NCBI RefSeq assembly: GCF_015711015.1
Contig: NZ_CP064653.1
Span: 806,001 to 870,000 of the forward strand
Length of the DNA: 64,000 bases
Direction of reading: 5' to 3'
DNA from: Methylomonas sp. LL1
GTDB lineage: Bacteria; Pseudomonadota; Gammaproteobacteria; Methylococcales; Methylomonadaceae
This document shows, one piece after another, positions 33,746 through 44,088 of this stretch. Each line of letters starts with the position of its first letter. Positions within the stretch are counted from its first letter, which is position 1. The position numbers and the translations under genes were made by a program. The notes under the pieces were generated by a model. The model saw nothing but the letters and a program-made list of their open reading frames with translations, ran no database searches and had not been told where the DNA came from.

Positions 33746-34143
33746 ATATTTGGAGTAAGGTTTATCAATTTATTGGCCGGTTGGCCCGCGTTGCTGCCCA
33801 TGGCGAACGATTGCTTTCCGGCATCGAATTCTTGTCCCTGAATGTCGCAAACTGGCCGACAAGCGCCGACCAATTTAACAGGATTGCCGTCAGTAATCGG
33901 GCTTGGCGGTGTTGCGCCATGGTTTTGAAATTTATCCAGCAGGACAAGGAGTTGGGTGATGGTTTGGCGTAGTAAATCATTATCTGTTGGCCTGATTGTC
34001 CTCGATTCTATTCTCTTTCATCGAGGCTACAGACTGTTGATGTCTTACTAAGCCTCAATCTTGGATGCGCGCGAACGGTTTGATCATGATGGTCTATAAA
34101 ATGCTAAAATCTAAACTCCATTAAACCAATGCAATGAACTGAC
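33746..34143. other. unassigned region between gene remnants and the cupin gene
   Basis: About 400 bases without a convincing gene. A minus-strand stretch (about 33740-33930) is open and includes DGNPVKLVGACRPVC and SFAMGSNAGQPANKL, but it has no start signal and no recognised family. It is probably another remnant. The final 60 bases are AT-rich and may hold the cupin promoter. Confidence 0.35.
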
Positions 34144-34434
34144 ATGACTCAAATCAAAATCGAACACAACCCCAGCGAAGAGCGTTTAAAAGAACTCGGC
34201 GTTTCAGGCTGGGCGATCTGGGAAAAAGAGATTTCCAAATTTCCGATAGACTTTGATGAAACCGAGTGCGCTTATGTGCTGGATGGCGAAATTCTGGTAA
34301 CTCCGGCGGGCGGCGAACCGGTGCGGATTCTGCCGGGCGATTTGGTGGTGTTCCCAGCCGGCCTGGATAGCCAATGGGAAGTGGTAAAACCCTTGCGTAA
34401 GCATTATAGCTACGACTATCCAAACGGCATCTAG
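34144..34434 (+). CDS. small cupin-domain protein (DUF861/EutQ-like)
   Basis: A 96-residue single cupin. The conserved features are GWAIWEKEISKFPIDFDETECAYVLDGEILVTPAGGEPVRILPGDLVVFPAGLDSQWEV, i.e. the two short cupin motifs with Glu and Asp but few His. Typical of the DUF861 group that includes EutQ and ureidoglycine aminohydrolase-related small cupins. It stands alone, with no co-oriented partner, at the right edge of the decayed region. Function not predictable. Confidence 0.85.
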   Translation: MTQIKIEHNPSEERLKELGVSGWAIWEKEISKFPIDFDETECAYVLDGEILVTPAGGEPVRILPGDLVVFPAGLDSQWEVVKPLRKHYSYDYPNGI

Positions 34435-34664
34435 GCGATAGCCAGTCCGTCTATCGTGCGGAAGGGGCTTTCAGTCAGCCTATGCAAGCAAGCCACCGGT
34501 CAATAAGGTGATTTTTGAGAAAATTTGTATTTATTGTCAATGCTAAATAGGCCGTTCGCTGATTAGCGAAGCCTAAGTAGCCTAAGCGGACGGTTGACTT
34601 CGGCTTCGCTCAGTCAACGGTAAATGGCTTGGATTGGATACATTGATTGCCATAAATCGCTTAA
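34435..34664. other. intergenic, no gene seen
   Basis: Between the cupin gene and the repeat element at 34665. A stem (about 34550-34620) can form from AGCGGACGGTTGACTTCGGC and GTCAACGGT-type complementarity, with GACTTCGGCTTCGCTCAGTC in the loop region. No coding signal was seen. Confidence 0.35.
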
Positions 34665-34762
34665 GGATTGGGTTGGAAATAATTTCCGTGAATTCTTTGT
34701 AGGGCGAATGAATTCGCCCCTACAGGACATGTGATATTGGGAACTTATTTTTGACGCAATCC
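34665..34762. repeat. dispersed imperfect-inverted-repeat element (copy A)
   Basis: A 98-bp element. The left end GGATTGGGTTGGAAATAATT and the right end TTATTTTTGACGCAATCC are inverted complements at about 18 of 24 positions. Between them lies a palindromic core around 34699-34723 (GTAGGGCGAATGAATTCGCC and on). The same left end, core and right end recur at 57161-57279. The structure resembles a non-autonomous MITE or a folded-RNA repeat. Confidence 0.7.
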
Positions 34763-34818
34763 AAAGCCCGTTCAGGTACATTTTTCGCGGAAAATCGCCT
34801 TAAGCTCCGTTTAATTTG

Positions 34819-34845
34819 AAAAAGGCATCCTAGGATGCCTTTTTT
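34819..34845. terminator. terminator-like palindrome just upstream of macA
   Basis: AAAGGCATCCTAGGATGCCT followed by TTTTT: a near-perfect palindrome flanked by A and T tracts, so it could terminate in both directions. It lies only 32 bases before the macA ATG and almost 400 bases after the cupin gene, so it could act as an attenuator in the macA leader. Confidence 0.65.
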
Positions 34846-34876
34846 ATTTGTGAATCTCGCCCGATTGCGAATCAAC

Positions 34877-36076
34877 ATGAGCCGTTTAATAACTGTTAGA
34901 ACGATTGCCCGTAAAGCCAGGCTACCAATCGTGCTGTTACTGATAGCCGGTGGCGGCTGGTATTTTTTGATGCCTTCCAAGGCGGGGGAAGATAAAAATC
35001 AAACCACGTTGAAAGTGATTGTGGGCGACATCGAAGAAAATGTCACCGCGCAAGGCAAGTTGGAGCCGAAAGAATACGTCGATGTCGGCGCTCAGGTCAC
35101 GGGCCAATTGCAAAAACTTTATGTCGACATTGGCGATGATGTAACCGCCGGGCAATTGCTGGTGGAAATCGATCCAAGGGTTTACGCGGCCAGGGTGCAG
35201 GCCGACGAGGCCAATATCAAAAATCTGCGGGCACAACTGGCCGGGCAGCAGGCCAACGTGGTTTTTGCTCGCCAGCAATTCGAGCGTAACCGTGAGTTGA
35301 TGAAGATCAAGGGCGTCAGCGAGCAGGATTTTCAAAACAGCGAGTTCAATCTAAAGAAGGCCGTGGCTACCGCCGATTCGATTCAGGCCCAGATAGAGCA
35401 AGTTCAGTCTACTTTGAGCGGCGATCGCGCCAATTTGAGTTTCACCAAAATATTTGCGCCGATGGACGGTACCGTGGTGACACGTACTGCAAGGCTCGGG
35501 CAAACCCTCAATGCCAATCAAACCACGCCGATGATCCTGCAGTTGGCCAAATTGGATGCTATGACGGTGCGGGCGCAGGTGGCGGAGGCCGATGTGATGC
35601 GCTTGAAGCCTGATGTTCCGGTGTATTTCACCACGCTGGGTTCGGGCGGCAGACGTTGGCATGGCACGGTGCGGCAAATTTTACCGTCTCCGGAAGTGGT
35701 TAATAATGTGGTGCTGTATAACGTACTGGTCGATGTCGACAATCGGGATCGGCAATTGATGTCGGGTATGAGTACCCAGATGTTTTTCGTGTTGGGCAGT
35801 GCCGAACAGGTGACTTTGATTCCGGTGGCGGCTTTAGGGGCCAGAATGGCGGATGCCGATAACGACAAAGGCCGCGCCTATAAAGTCAAACAAGTCGACG
35901 GCGATGGGGTAACGGAAAAAATCGTGCATGTCGGCTTGCTGAATCGGCGCTTCGCCGAGGCACGGGACGGTATCGAAGCCGGCGCCGAATTGTTGAGCGC
36001 GGCTCGTCTTGACGATAAAACCAACGGCAGGAAGAAAGACAAGGGTTATCCGGCCTCGGGTACGCCGCGCTTATGA
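34877..36076 (+). CDS. macA: periplasmic adaptor subunit MacA
   Basis: A 399-residue membrane fusion protein that bridges MacB and an outer-membrane channel. An N-terminal membrane anchor (about 15-33, LPIVLLLIAGGGWYFLM), the first beta-barrel/lipoyl half (VTAQGKLEPKEYVDVGAQVTGQLQKLYVDIGDDVTAGQLLVEIDP), a coiled-coil hairpin (about 105-185), then the second lipoyl half (NLSFTKIFAPMDGTVV) and barrel are all in family order. The ATG at 34877 gives the normal MacA N-terminus. Four-base overlap with macB at the stop. The operon with macB and an outer-membrane factor is self-contained. Confidence 0.93.
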   Translation: MSRLITVRTIARKARLPIVLLLIAGGGWYFLMPSKAGEDKNQTTLKVIVGDIEENVTAQGKLEPKEYVDVGAQVTGQLQKLYVDIGDDVTAGQLLVEIDPRVYAARVQADEANIKNLRAQLAGQQANVVFARQQFERNRELMKIKGVSEQDFQNSEFNLKKAVATADSIQAQIEQVQSTLSGDRANLSFTKIFAPMDGTVVTRTARLGQTLNANQTTPMILQLAKLDAMTVRAQVAEADVMRLKPDVPVYFTTLGSGGRRWHGTVRQILPSPEVVNNVVLYNVLVDVDNRDRQLMSGMSTQMFFVLGSAEQVTLIPVAALGARMADADNDKGRAYKVKQVDGDGVTEKIVHVGLLNRRFAEARDGIEAGAELLSAARLDDKTNGRKKDKGYPASGTPRL

Positions 36077-38028
36077 GTGCCGAACGATCGGGAAATCAAT
36101 CGCCCTTGTTGCGGCTCGAACATATCCAGCGCTTCTATCCCAACGGCGAGTCGATTATCAGGGCGCTGGACGATGTGTCGCTGACCATCTGGCCTGGCGA
36201 ATTCGTGGCGATCATCGGCCAGTCGGGCTCCGGAAAATCGACCTTGATGAATTTGATCGGTTGTCTGGATAAGCCCGACAAAGGCGTCTATCGAGTGTTG
36301 AATCGGGAAGTCGCCGGTCTGGATGCCGACCAATTGGCGGCCTTGCGCCGAGAGACCTTCGGCTTTGTATTTCAACGTTACAACCTACTCAATACAGCCT
36401 CGGCGGCGGAAAATATTGAAATTCCGGCCTTGTATGCCGGCATGCCGAAAACCGTGCGGGAAAACCGGGCCTTGCAATTGCTGGATCAATTGGGCTTGGC
36501 CGAGCGTAGCGGACACCGGCCCATGCAGATGTCCGGCGGACAGCAGCAGCGGGTGGCAATCGCCAGGGCATTAATGAACAATCCGCCGGTGATTCTGGCT
36601 GATGAGCCCACGGGCGCGCTCGATAGTCAAAGCGGTAAGGAAGTGATGAGCCTGTTGCGGGAATTGCACAACCGTGGCCGTACCATTTTATTGATCACCC
36701 ATGACGAGCATGTCGCCGCCCATGCCGAGCGCATCATCAGTATCCGTGACGGTAAGATCGTCAGCGATAGCGGCGAAAACCGTGGCGAAAGAATTGCGCA
36801 GGTGCCGGAACATCATGAAATCGATGCGGTAGGCATTTTGGCCGAATTACTGGAGGCCTCCAAAACCGCATTACGCTCACTGCGGGTCAATCTGTTTCGC
36901 ACCGCCCTGACCTTGCTGGGGATTATCATCGGTGTCGCCGCCGTGGTGACGATGATGGCGGTGGGAGAGGGTAGCCAGAAGAAAGTGCTGGATCAGATGA
37001 AGGCGATGGGGACTAATGTGTTGTCTGTCAGACCTGGTGCGCCGGGATTACGCGGTAGTTCCGATGTCGCTACGCTGGTGCCGGCCGATGCCGATGCGAT
37101 TGCCGAATTGGATAATGTGGAATGGGCCTCCGCCGAGCGCAACGCCCGCTTAACCCTACGTTACGAAAACATCGATTATGCCAGCAGTGTGCAAGGCGTG
37201 GCGCACAGCATGCCGGTCGTGCGCGATTGGCCGATCGCAACCGGCGATTTTTTCAGCGAGGATGACTTGCAGCGCTATGCGCCGGTGGTCGTGCTGGGGC
37301 AAACCGTAGCCAAGATACTGTTTCCGGAAGGAATTGATCCCTTGGGTAAATATGTGTTGTTACAGAATATTCCCTTTGAAGTGATCGGCGTGATGGCCGC
37401 CAAGGGAGCCTCGGCGATGGGAACGGACCAGGACGATGCGGTATTTATTCCGTTGACGACCGGCTTGATCCGGCTGTTCGGGCAGAATTATCTGAACGGT
37501 ATTACCGTGCGGGTGGAGGACGTGACCCAAATCGACGACACCCAGCAGGCGATTACCGATTTGTTATTGGCACGTCATCAAACCGAGGATTTCCGGATAC
37601 GTAACATGGCTTCCATCCTGGAAACCGCCGAAGAAACCCAGAGTACCTTTACGATGATGCTGGGCATTGTCGCCGCCATTTCGTTGCTGGTCGGCGGCAT
37701 CGGGGTGATGAATATCATGTTGGTCAGCGTCACCGAGCGTACCCGCGAAATTGGTATCCGAATGGCGACCGGCGCCCGGCGTCGGGATATTTTGCTGCAA
37801 TTCAACACCGAGGCGGCGGTGGTTTGCACCCTGGGCGGCATGATCGGAGTGTTGCTCGGTTTTGCGCTGGGCATGCTGTTGCGTTCCCTGGATATGGCCG
37901 TGGTTTTTTCGCCGTTGCCGGCCATAATGGCGTTCTCCTGCGCTTTCGGTACCGGTTTGTTGTTTGGATATTTGCCGGCGCGCAAGGCGGCGCATCTGGA
38001 TCCGGTCGTGGCGTTGGCGGCGGAGTGA
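36073..38028 (+). CDS. macB: macrolide-type ABC exporter MacB (ATPase-permease fusion)
   Basis: A 651-residue MacB, the usual length. The N-terminal ATPase (about 1-235) has Walker [10 protein letters not shown], signature [15 protein letters not shown] and Walker [14 protein letters not shown] with the following D-loop. A linker leads to TM1 (about 280-300), a periplasmic MacB core domain (about 305-530) and three C-terminal helices with the FtsX motif [30 protein letters not shown]. Mechanotransmission exporters of this type move macrolides, peptides, siderophores or lipid-like molecules from the periplasm outward. Substrate cannot be told here. Confidence 0.95.
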   Translation: MSAERSGNQSPLLRLEHIQRFYPNGESIIRALDDVSLTIWPGEFVAIIGQSGSGKSTLMNLIGCLDKPDKGVYRVLNREVAGLDADQLAALRRETFGFVFQRYNLLNTASAAENIEIPALYAGMPKTVRENRALQLLDQLGLAERSGHRPMQMSGGQQQRVAIARALMNNPPVILADEPTGALDSQSGKEVMSLLRELHNRGRTILLITHDEHVAAHAERIISIRDGKIVSDSGENRGERIAQVPEHHEIDAVGILAELLEASKTALRSLRVNLFRTALTLLGIIIGVAAVVTMMAVGEGSQKKVLDQMKAMGTNVLSVRPGAPGLRGSSDVATLVPADADAIAELDNVEWASAERNARLTLRYENIDYASSVQGVAHSMPVVRDWPIATGDFFSEDDLQRYAPVVVLGQTVAKILFPEGIDPLGKYVLLQNIPFEVIGVMAAKGASAMGTDQDDAVFIPLTTGLIRLFGQNYLNGITVRVEDVTQIDDTQQAITDLLLARHQTEDFRIRNMASILETAEETQSTFTMMLGIVAAISLLVGGIGVMNIMLVSVTERTREIGIRMATGARRRDILLQFNTEAAVVCTLGGMIGVLLGFALGMLLRSLDMAVVFSPLPAIMAFSCAFGTGLLFGYLPARKAAHLDPVVALAAE

Positions 38029-38035
38029 TGGCCGG

Positions 38036-39376
38036 ATGAAATCGAAAGTATTGATCGTTTCCTTGTCGTTGACTGCCTGTAATCTGGTGCCCAACTTCCA
38101 GCAACCGGCTTTGGACATCCCGGCGGATTGGCGCGAAGCCAGCACCGGGCCAGCCAGCCAGGTCGATCCACAATGGTGGACCGCCTTCGGCAGTGCCGAG
38201 CTTGAGCGTTTGATCAAAGCCACGCTGGCCTATAACAACGATCTGGCGGCCGCCGGACAACGGGTGGAACAGGCTAGGGCACAAGCCAAAATCGCCGGTG
38301 CCGATTTGTGGCCGGCATTGGGGCTGGAAGGCGATTTTAGCAATACGCATAATAAGTTGGGCGACACTCAAAGGAAATCCGCGCTGGTTTCGGTGGCCTA
38401 CGAAGTCGATCTTTGGGGTGCCAATCGCGCCAAGCGCGATGCGGGACAGGCTCTGCTACTGAGCGAGACTTACGCTCGCGATGCGTTGCAATTGGTGGTG
38501 ATGGCCGATGTCGGCCAAGCTTATTTCAATTTGCTGGCGGTTAAGGAACGTAGACGCATCGCCATCGAATTTCTGCAAAATGTCAACGATGTACTGGCTA
38601 TTGTCGAAGCCCGTTTTCAGGCCGGTGCCATATCCGCGGTCGATCTGGCTCAGCAAAGAACCGAACAGGCCAGCGCCCAAGCCAGTCTCGATCTGGTGGT
38701 TCAACAGCAAACCCTGGCGGAAAACGCCTTGTCCATCTTGCTGGGCCTGTCTCCCGGGAAGATCGCGGAGGGGGCGGAGCAATTGGCCGATGTGCGCTTG
38801 CCCGTGATTAATCCGCAACAACCGTCCAGCTTGGTGCAACGCCGCCCCGATGTGAGGCAAGTAGAAATGCAATTGCAAGCCGCCAACGCCGATATCGGTA
38901 TCGCGCTTGCCGCGTTTTATCCCAAATTACAACTGAATCTGGACACCCTGCTGGCCAGCCCACAGCCGGCCGGTCTAGCATTGGCCATGGCCGCCAATCT
39001 GGCGCAGCCTCTTTTTCAAGGTGGACGCTTGGAAGGTGGCTTGGAGGACGCCAGGGCTCGTAACGCCGAATTGGTGGAAATCTACCAGCAAACCTTGTTG
39101 ACGGCTTTCAAGGAAGTCGAGGATTCCGCTGCGGTGCGTAGTCAATCCATGCAAAGGATGCGGGCGCTGGCCGAGGCGGTTAACCAAGCGCGGGAAGCTT
39201 ATCGATTATCGCAAGAGCAATATCGGGTCGGCGCAATCGACTACCAAACCTTGCTGAATACCCAACAGAGTTGGTTGACTGCTCAGAACAATCAGGTTCA
39301 AGCCCGGCTGGATGTTTTGGTGGCACTGGTACAGCTATATAAAGCCTTGGGCGGTGGTTGGCGGGCTTCCTCCTGA
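38036..39376 (+). CDS. NodT-family outer-membrane efflux lipoprotein
   Basis: A 446-residue TolC/OprM-like channel. MKSKVLIVSLSLTAC is a lipoprotein signal with mature Cys15. The start of the mature part NLVPNFQQPALDIPADWRE, the two duplicated outer-membrane-efflux repeats with long heptad helices, and the RRPDVRQVEMQLQAANADIGIALAAFYPKL block are typical of NodT/CusC proteins. The ATG at 38036 is preferred to upstream in-frame codons that would run into macB. It completes a tripartite MacAB pump whose own outer-membrane partner is co-encoded rather than shared TolC. Confidence 0.92.
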   Translation: MKSKVLIVSLSLTACNLVPNFQQPALDIPADWREASTGPASQVDPQWWTAFGSAELERLIKATLAYNNDLAAAGQRVEQARAQAKIAGADLWPALGLEGDFSNTHNKLGDTQRKSALVSVAYEVDLWGANRAKRDAGQALLLSETYARDALQLVVMADVGQAYFNLLAVKERRRIAIEFLQNVNDVLAIVEARFQAGAISAVDLAQQRTEQASAQASLDLVVQQQTLAENALSILLGLSPGKIAEGAEQLADVRLPVINPQQPSSLVQRRPDVRQVEMQLQAANADIGIALAAFYPKLQLNLDTLLASPQPAGLALAMAANLAQPLFQGGRLEGGLEDARARNAELVEIYQQTLLTAFKEVEDSAAVRSQSMQRMRALAEAVNQAREAYRLSQEQYRVGAIDYQTLLNTQQSWLTAQNNQVQARLDVLVALVQLYKALGGGWRASS

Positions 39377-40025
39377 AGGCCGTAGTGTTGCCAAAATTGG
39401 CAGTCATGACAGTACATCAGGCAACTTATCCGCCAAAGGCGCCAGGGAGATGACAGCTTTGGGACACGGGTGTAGACTTTCAAGCGTGGTCGGGTTCCCT
39501 TTTACACTGTTGTCAAAGGCTTTTCCCGCGTGCGCTTTTATTATTAGGAAATGATGATATACTGCGATCAACGCGGGTCTATCGTGCCTCCCCGATCAAT
39601 TTTGCGATAAACGCTTGGTTTATGAGGCGTTTAAGAAACTTAACTGATTGAATTTGCACGTGTATGGGCCGCAATTCCATCCGGATTACTTTCTCGCCAC
39701 GCGACCCAATCCATGCTGGCCGGGCGTTTTTGCGGACTTTATACACTGTTCCCAAATCCGAGTTTATCGATTTAAAACTTTAATTTAAAGTGGCTTGAAC
39801 ATTGCTTTAAATTGATTGAAGCAGGTATTACGGATTTTAGGAAACTGAGTTCGATTCCCTTATCTTCCGCCAGCTTATTAAGCTAATGCAATGTTTACAT
39901 TCAATGTTCCATTTTGTCGTTACTGCTTTGGCTGAACCATTTTTACAAAGTATGCGAGTGAGTTAGCCCACATACCGACATACATTTTATAACCGATTGG
40001 TTAATTAACGACACGGAGACTAGGC
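39377..40025. other. long leader/intergenic region ahead of the DUF5658 gene
   Basis: About 650 bases without a convincing reading frame. An inverted repeat TTGCCAAAATTGGCAG lies at about 39388-39403. The last 300 bases are AT-rich with TTTAAA-type palindromes (CTTTAATTTAAAGTGG near 39779-39794). It is unusually long for a 100-codon gene and may hold a regulated promoter or an RNA. No riboswitch motif was recognised. Confidence 0.4.
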
Positions 40026-40328
40026 ATGAATACTTTATTAATCGTTTTATTTGGATTGCTTCATGTCGCCGATGGCGTTGTGACCTATCTGGGTTTGAAC
40101 TTTACCTCCGTCGACGAGGTAAATCCTGTTTTGAACTATTTTGTTGAACTATTGGGCCTGGGTTTTTCCATTACCCTGTTGAAAGCGGCCTGCCTTTCCG
40201 TACTGATATTCATGTTTTACGATCGGCATAAAATGAAAAGCCGCTGGATTACGGCATCATTGATGTCGGCCGTGACATTTTACGGCTGGGTTGTCAGCAA
40301 CAACGTGCTGCTGGTGGTTTATGCATAG
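40026..40328 (+). CDS. DUF5658 family membrane protein
   Basis: A 100-residue membrane protein with three hydrophobic helices. The family pattern is present: an N-terminal helix LLIVLFGLLHVADGVVTYLGL with an Asp inside it, the VDEVNPVLNYF segment and LLKAACLSVLIFMF. A GGAG precedes the ATG. A clear terminator follows. Function is unknown; the intramembrane Asp and the conserved EVNP turn suggest a small channel or chaperone, but that is only a guess. Confidence 0.85.
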   Translation: MNTLLIVLFGLLHVADGVVTYLGLNFTSVDEVNPVLNYFVELLGLGFSITLLKAACLSVLIFMFYDRHKMKSRWITASLMSAVTFYGWVVSNNVLLVVYA

Positions 40329-40372
40329 CCGGTTGGTGTATCGCTAATCCGATTAAATCGTTGACTTGGATT

Positions 40373-40408
40373 AAAAGGGTTTGGTTAGGAATAACCAAAC
40401 CCTTTTTT
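40373..40408 (+). terminator. rho-independent terminator after the DUF5658 gene
   Basis: AAAGGGTTTGGTTA at 40374 pairs with TAACCAAACCCTTT at 40392-40405, with a four-base loop and a following T run. It isolates the small gene from the sensor gene downstream. Confidence 0.9.
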
Positions 40409-40525
40409 ATGTCGTTAATTTTCATACCCGATTTTCTAATTCACATAAAATAGGCATTAAAAAACAATATCGATTTTGACGTTGTTTGCTGGCAATATCC
40501 AACGCCGAATAACCCTAAAGACACA

Positions 40526-43500
40526 ATGACGTCTCTCAAAAAGCATTTGTTCCGATTCTCCGCCAGTCTTTGGTTGACCATGGCAATGTTCATCGTGTTT
40601 GCGGTGGTGTTTGTGATCTATGTCCGGTCCGAAAAACAAATCGATTTAGCCAATGAACTACGGTTCCAATCCTATTTTCTGGCCGACGAATTACGCCAAT
40701 CGTCCGACGATTTGTCACGGATGGTTCGCGGTTATGTAACAACCGGCGACCCCATCTATAAACGCCACTATCAAGAAATCCTCGATATCCGAGACGGCAA
40801 GCAGGCAAGACCGGTTGACTATCATTTGATCTATTGGGATTTGGTTTTGCAGGACGATCGCCGGCCAAGGCCGGACAGCTCTCGGAAGATTCCCTTGCTG
40901 GACCTGATGCGGCAGGCCGGATTCAGCGAAGCCGAATTTGCGAAACTGGCGGAAGCCAAGGCTAGATCGGACGCGCTTACCCACACCGAGTATGCCGCGA
41001 TGCGGCAGCTCGAGTCAGTTTCTTCGCCGACCGAAGCTGACCGAAACAGAGCTAGCCTGATACTGCGAGATACGGCCTATCATCAAGCCAAGGCCGAGAT
41101 TATGCGGCCGATCAGTGAGTTCTATCGGATGATGGATAGCCGTACATCGGCGGCGGTTCAAAATGCATTGCTTAAGGCCAAGCTATTGAGAGGAGTGTTC
41201 ATTGCCTTCGGCCTATTGTTGGTGCTGATGTTGTGGCGAGCTTATCGGAGTTTATTCAATATATTGGGCGGTTCGCTTGATGAATTGCATGACGTTCTGG
41301 TCCGCCTGGCTAGCGGCGATTTTTCATCGGTGATTCCGGTCGGCCACGGCAGGAAAAACAGCATCATGGCGTGGGTGTCCGAAACGCAAGTCCAACTGGC
41401 CCAACTCGATGCCGAACACCGACTGGCCGAAGCCAAAAATCAGCGTCTGACGCAACTCTATGCCGCCTTGAGTCAGTGCAATCAGGCTATCGTGCGTTGT
41501 GGAAATCAACAGCAGCTGTTTTCGGAAATCTGCCACGCCGCCGTGACCTTTGGCGGCATGAAGCTGGCCTGGATTGGTTGGCTGGATCGGGAGGGCGGGA
41601 AAATCAAACCTGTTGCTTGGTATGGCAATGACGCCGACTATCTAAAAGACATCGAGATCTCAATCGATCCCAATGACCCGTTCGGTCGCGGGCCAACCGG
41701 CACGGCCATGCGCGAGGATCGTCCGTACTGGTGTCAGGATTTTCAACAAAATCCGGCTACCGCCCCCTGGCGCGAACGCGGTGCCAAGTTCGACTGGAAA
41801 GCATCGGCCGCGCTGCCTTTGCATCGGAATGGCGAAGTGGCTGGGGTTCTGACGCTTTATGCCACCACCGCCAACGCCTTTGACGAGGCCGCGCGTAACT
41901 TGTTGGTCGAAATGGCGATGGACATTGATTACGCCCTCGACAACTTTGAACGAGAAAATCAACGTAGGCAAGTGCGCTCGGACTTGGCGGAATCCCGTAA
42001 TTTGCTGCGGACCATTATTGACGCTGTACCACTGCGTATTTTTTGGAAAGACCTGGCATCGGTGTATCTGGGCTGTAATCCGGCTTTTGCCCAGGATGCG
42101 GGTGTCGATAGCCCTAGCGATCTGATCGGCAAGAACGACAATCAACTCGCGTGGCGGGAGCTGGCGGAGTTGTATCGAGCCGACGACCGCCGAGTGATGG
42201 ATTCGGGCATTCCCAAATTTTTCTACGAAGAGCCCTTGATCAAGTCCGATGGCGAGACTATTTGGTTAAGAACTTCCAAAGTACCTCTGCTTAATTTCGA
42301 GCGGCAAACCATGGGCGTACTGGGTGTCTATCAGGATATAACGGCAATAAAGCAGACTCAACTGGCATTGCTGCGTAGCGAAGCCAACCTCAATCGGGCG
42401 CAGGCCGTGGCCAAAATCGGCAGTTGGCGTCTGGATCTGGAGCAAGGCAGTTTGGAATGGTCGGCCGAAACCCACCGCATTTTCGGAGTATCCCCGGATA
42501 CTCCGGTGGACTACCCATTATTCCTCTCCCATGTGCACCCGGATGATGTGGATCATGTCAATAATGCCTGGCAAGCCGCGTTGAAAGGCGCGCCTTACCA
42601 CATCGAGCATCGCATTGTCGTAAAAGGTGACATCCACTGGGTGGAAGAGCGGGCCGAATTGGAGTTCGATGCGGCCGGCAACTGTCTCGCGGGTGTCGGC
42701 ACGGTGCAAGACATCACCGAACGCAAGCTGGCACAGGCGCGCATTGATCTTTTGGCTAACTTCGATCCATTGACCGGCTTACCTAATCGGGCTCAGTTGG
42801 ATGACCGCGTCAGGTATGCCGTCAGTCTGGCCAAGCGCGGTCATGGATATTTGGCCTTGATGTTCCTCGATCTCGACCGCTTCAAGGATATTAACGACAC
42901 GCTTGGCCATAGTGTCGGCGACGCCCTGTTGATTAAACTCGCCGATCGTCTGCGCCGATTGCTGAGGGAGGAGGATACGGTCACGCGCCTAGGTGGGGAT
43001 GAATTCATTTTGCTGTTGCCCGGCATCGATGCACGCGGAGCCGCCTATGTGGCGCAAAAACTGTTGGATGCCATCGCGGAGCCTTATTCGATCGAGCACT
43101 ATAATCTGACCCTGACTGCATCGATTGGTATTGCGCTTTATCCCGGCGATGGCGAGGATCTGGAAACATTATCCAGAAGCGCCGATGCCGCGATGTATAA
43201 CGCTAAACAGGAAGGCCGCCAAGGCTATCGGTTTTTCACTCCGGAGATGCAGGCGAAAGCAACGCGTAATTTGTTATTGCTGAACGCCTTACGTCACGCA
43301 CTGACACTTGAGCAACTGCAGGTCTACTACCAGCCGCAAGTGTCGATGCCCGACGGCCGAATCATCGGTGCGGAAGCCTTGCTGCGTTGGCGGCATCCGG
43401 CGCTGGGCATGGTGTCGCCGGCTGAGTTCATACCCGTTGCCGAAGACAGCGGGCTGATTCTGCCGATCGGAGAATGGGTGTTGCGTTGCGCCGCGAGGCA

Positions 43501-44053
43501 GGCGAAAGCCTGGGAAGCCGAGGGGCTAGGTTCAGTGGTGATGGCCGTCAATTTATCCGCGGTTCAGTTTCGCCACCCCGACCTGCCGGACTTGGTCTCG
43601 CGCGTGTTGGATCAAGAAGGCTTGGCGCCTGGCTATCTGGAATTGGAGTTGACCGAAGGCGTGGCAATGCGGAACCCGGAAAGCGCCATCGATGTGATCA
43701 ACAATCTGCACCAACGTGGTGTACGCATGGCTATCGACGATTTCGGCACCGGTTATTCCTCGCTGAGTTATCTGAAAAAATTCAAGGTCTACAAGCTCAA
43801 GATCGACCAGTCCTTTGTGCGCGACATCAGTACCGACGCCGAGGACAAAGCTATCGTCAGTGCCGTGATCAGTCTAGCCCAGAGCCTGGGGCTGCAAACC
43901 ATCGCCGAAGGCGTCGAAACCATCGAGCAACAGACTTTTTTGAATCAGCAAGGCTGCGATGAAATGCAGGGCTATTTATTCAGCCCGCCGCTACCAGCCG
44001 AACAGTTTGCCGCGTTACTTAGGCCATTTCCCGGGAAAAATATAACCGACTGA
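40526..44053 (+). CDS. membrane-bound GAF-PAS-GGDEF-EAL protein
   Basis: A 1175-residue c-di-GMP enzyme. TM1 (about 13-31), an extracytoplasmic helical domain (about 32-212, including SYFLADELRQSSDDLSRMVRGYVTTGDPIYKRHYQ, as in chemoreceptor-type sensors) and TM2 (about 214-233) with a HAMP-like stretch lead to the cytoplasm. There follow a GAF domain (about 310-480), a PAS domain (about 490-620), a second PAS (about 625-735), GGDEF (signature intact near residue 822) and EAL (EALLRW near 950, with later DDFGTGYSSLSYL). Both catalytic signatures look intact, so either synthesis or hydrolysis of c-di-GMP is possible; such dual proteins usually act as phosphodiesterases. Confidence 0.92.
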   Translation: MTSLKKHLFRFSASLWLTMAMFIVFAVVFVIYVRSEKQIDLANELRFQSYFLADELRQSSDDLSRMVRGYVTTGDPIYKRHYQEILDIRDGKQARPVDYHLIYWDLVLQDDRRPRPDSSRKIPLLDLMRQAGFSEAEFAKLAEAKARSDALTHTEYAAMRQLESVSSPTEADRNRASLILRDTAYHQAKAEIMRPISEFYRMMDSRTSAAVQNALLKAKLLRGVFIAFGLLLVLMLWRAYRSLFNILGGSLDELHDVLVRLASGDFSSVIPVGHGRKNSIMAWVSETQVQLAQLDAEHRLAEAKNQRLTQLYAALSQCNQAIVRCGNQQQLFSEICHAAVTFGGMKLAWIGWLDREGGKIKPVAWYGNDADYLKDIEISIDPNDPFGRGPTGTAMREDRPYWCQDFQQNPATAPWRERGAKFDWKASAALPLHRNGEVAGVLTLYATTANAFDEAARNLLVEMAMDIDYALDNFERENQRRQVRSDLAESRNLLRTIIDAVPLRIFWKDLASVYLGCNPAFAQDAGVDSPSDLIGKNDNQLAWRELAELYRADDRRVMDSGIPKFFYEEPLIKSDGETIWLRTSKVPLLNFERQTMGVLGVYQDITAIKQTQLALLRSEANLNRAQAVAKIGSWRLDLEQGSLEWSAETHRIFGVSPDTPVDYPLFLSHVHPDDVDHVNNAWQAALKGAPYHIEHRIVVKGDIHWVEERAELEFDAAGNCLAGVGTVQDITERKLAQARIDLLANFDPLTGLPNRAQLDDRVRYAVSLAKRGHGYLALMFLDLDRFKDINDTLGHSVGDALLIKLADRLRRLLREEDTVTRLGGDEFILLLPGIDARGAAYVAQKLLDAIAEPYSIEHYNLTLTASIGIALYPGDGEDLETLSRSADAAMYNAKQEGRQGYRFFTPEMQAKATRNLLLLNALRHALTLEQLQVYYQPQVSMPDGRIIGAEALLRWRHPALGMVSPAEFIPVAEDSGLILPIGEWVLRCAARQAKAWEAEGLGSVVMAVNLSAVQFRHPDLPDLVSRVLDQEGLAPGYLELELTEGVAMRNPESAIDVINNLHQRGVRMAIDDFGTGYSSLSYLKKFKVYKLKIDQSFVRDISTDAEDKAIVSAVISLAQSLGLQTIAEGVETIEQQTFLNQQGCDEMQGYLFSPPLPAEQFAALLRPFPGKNITD

Positions 44054-44088
44054 CGGGGCTTTTTGTCCATCTACTTCGGCTGAATTTT

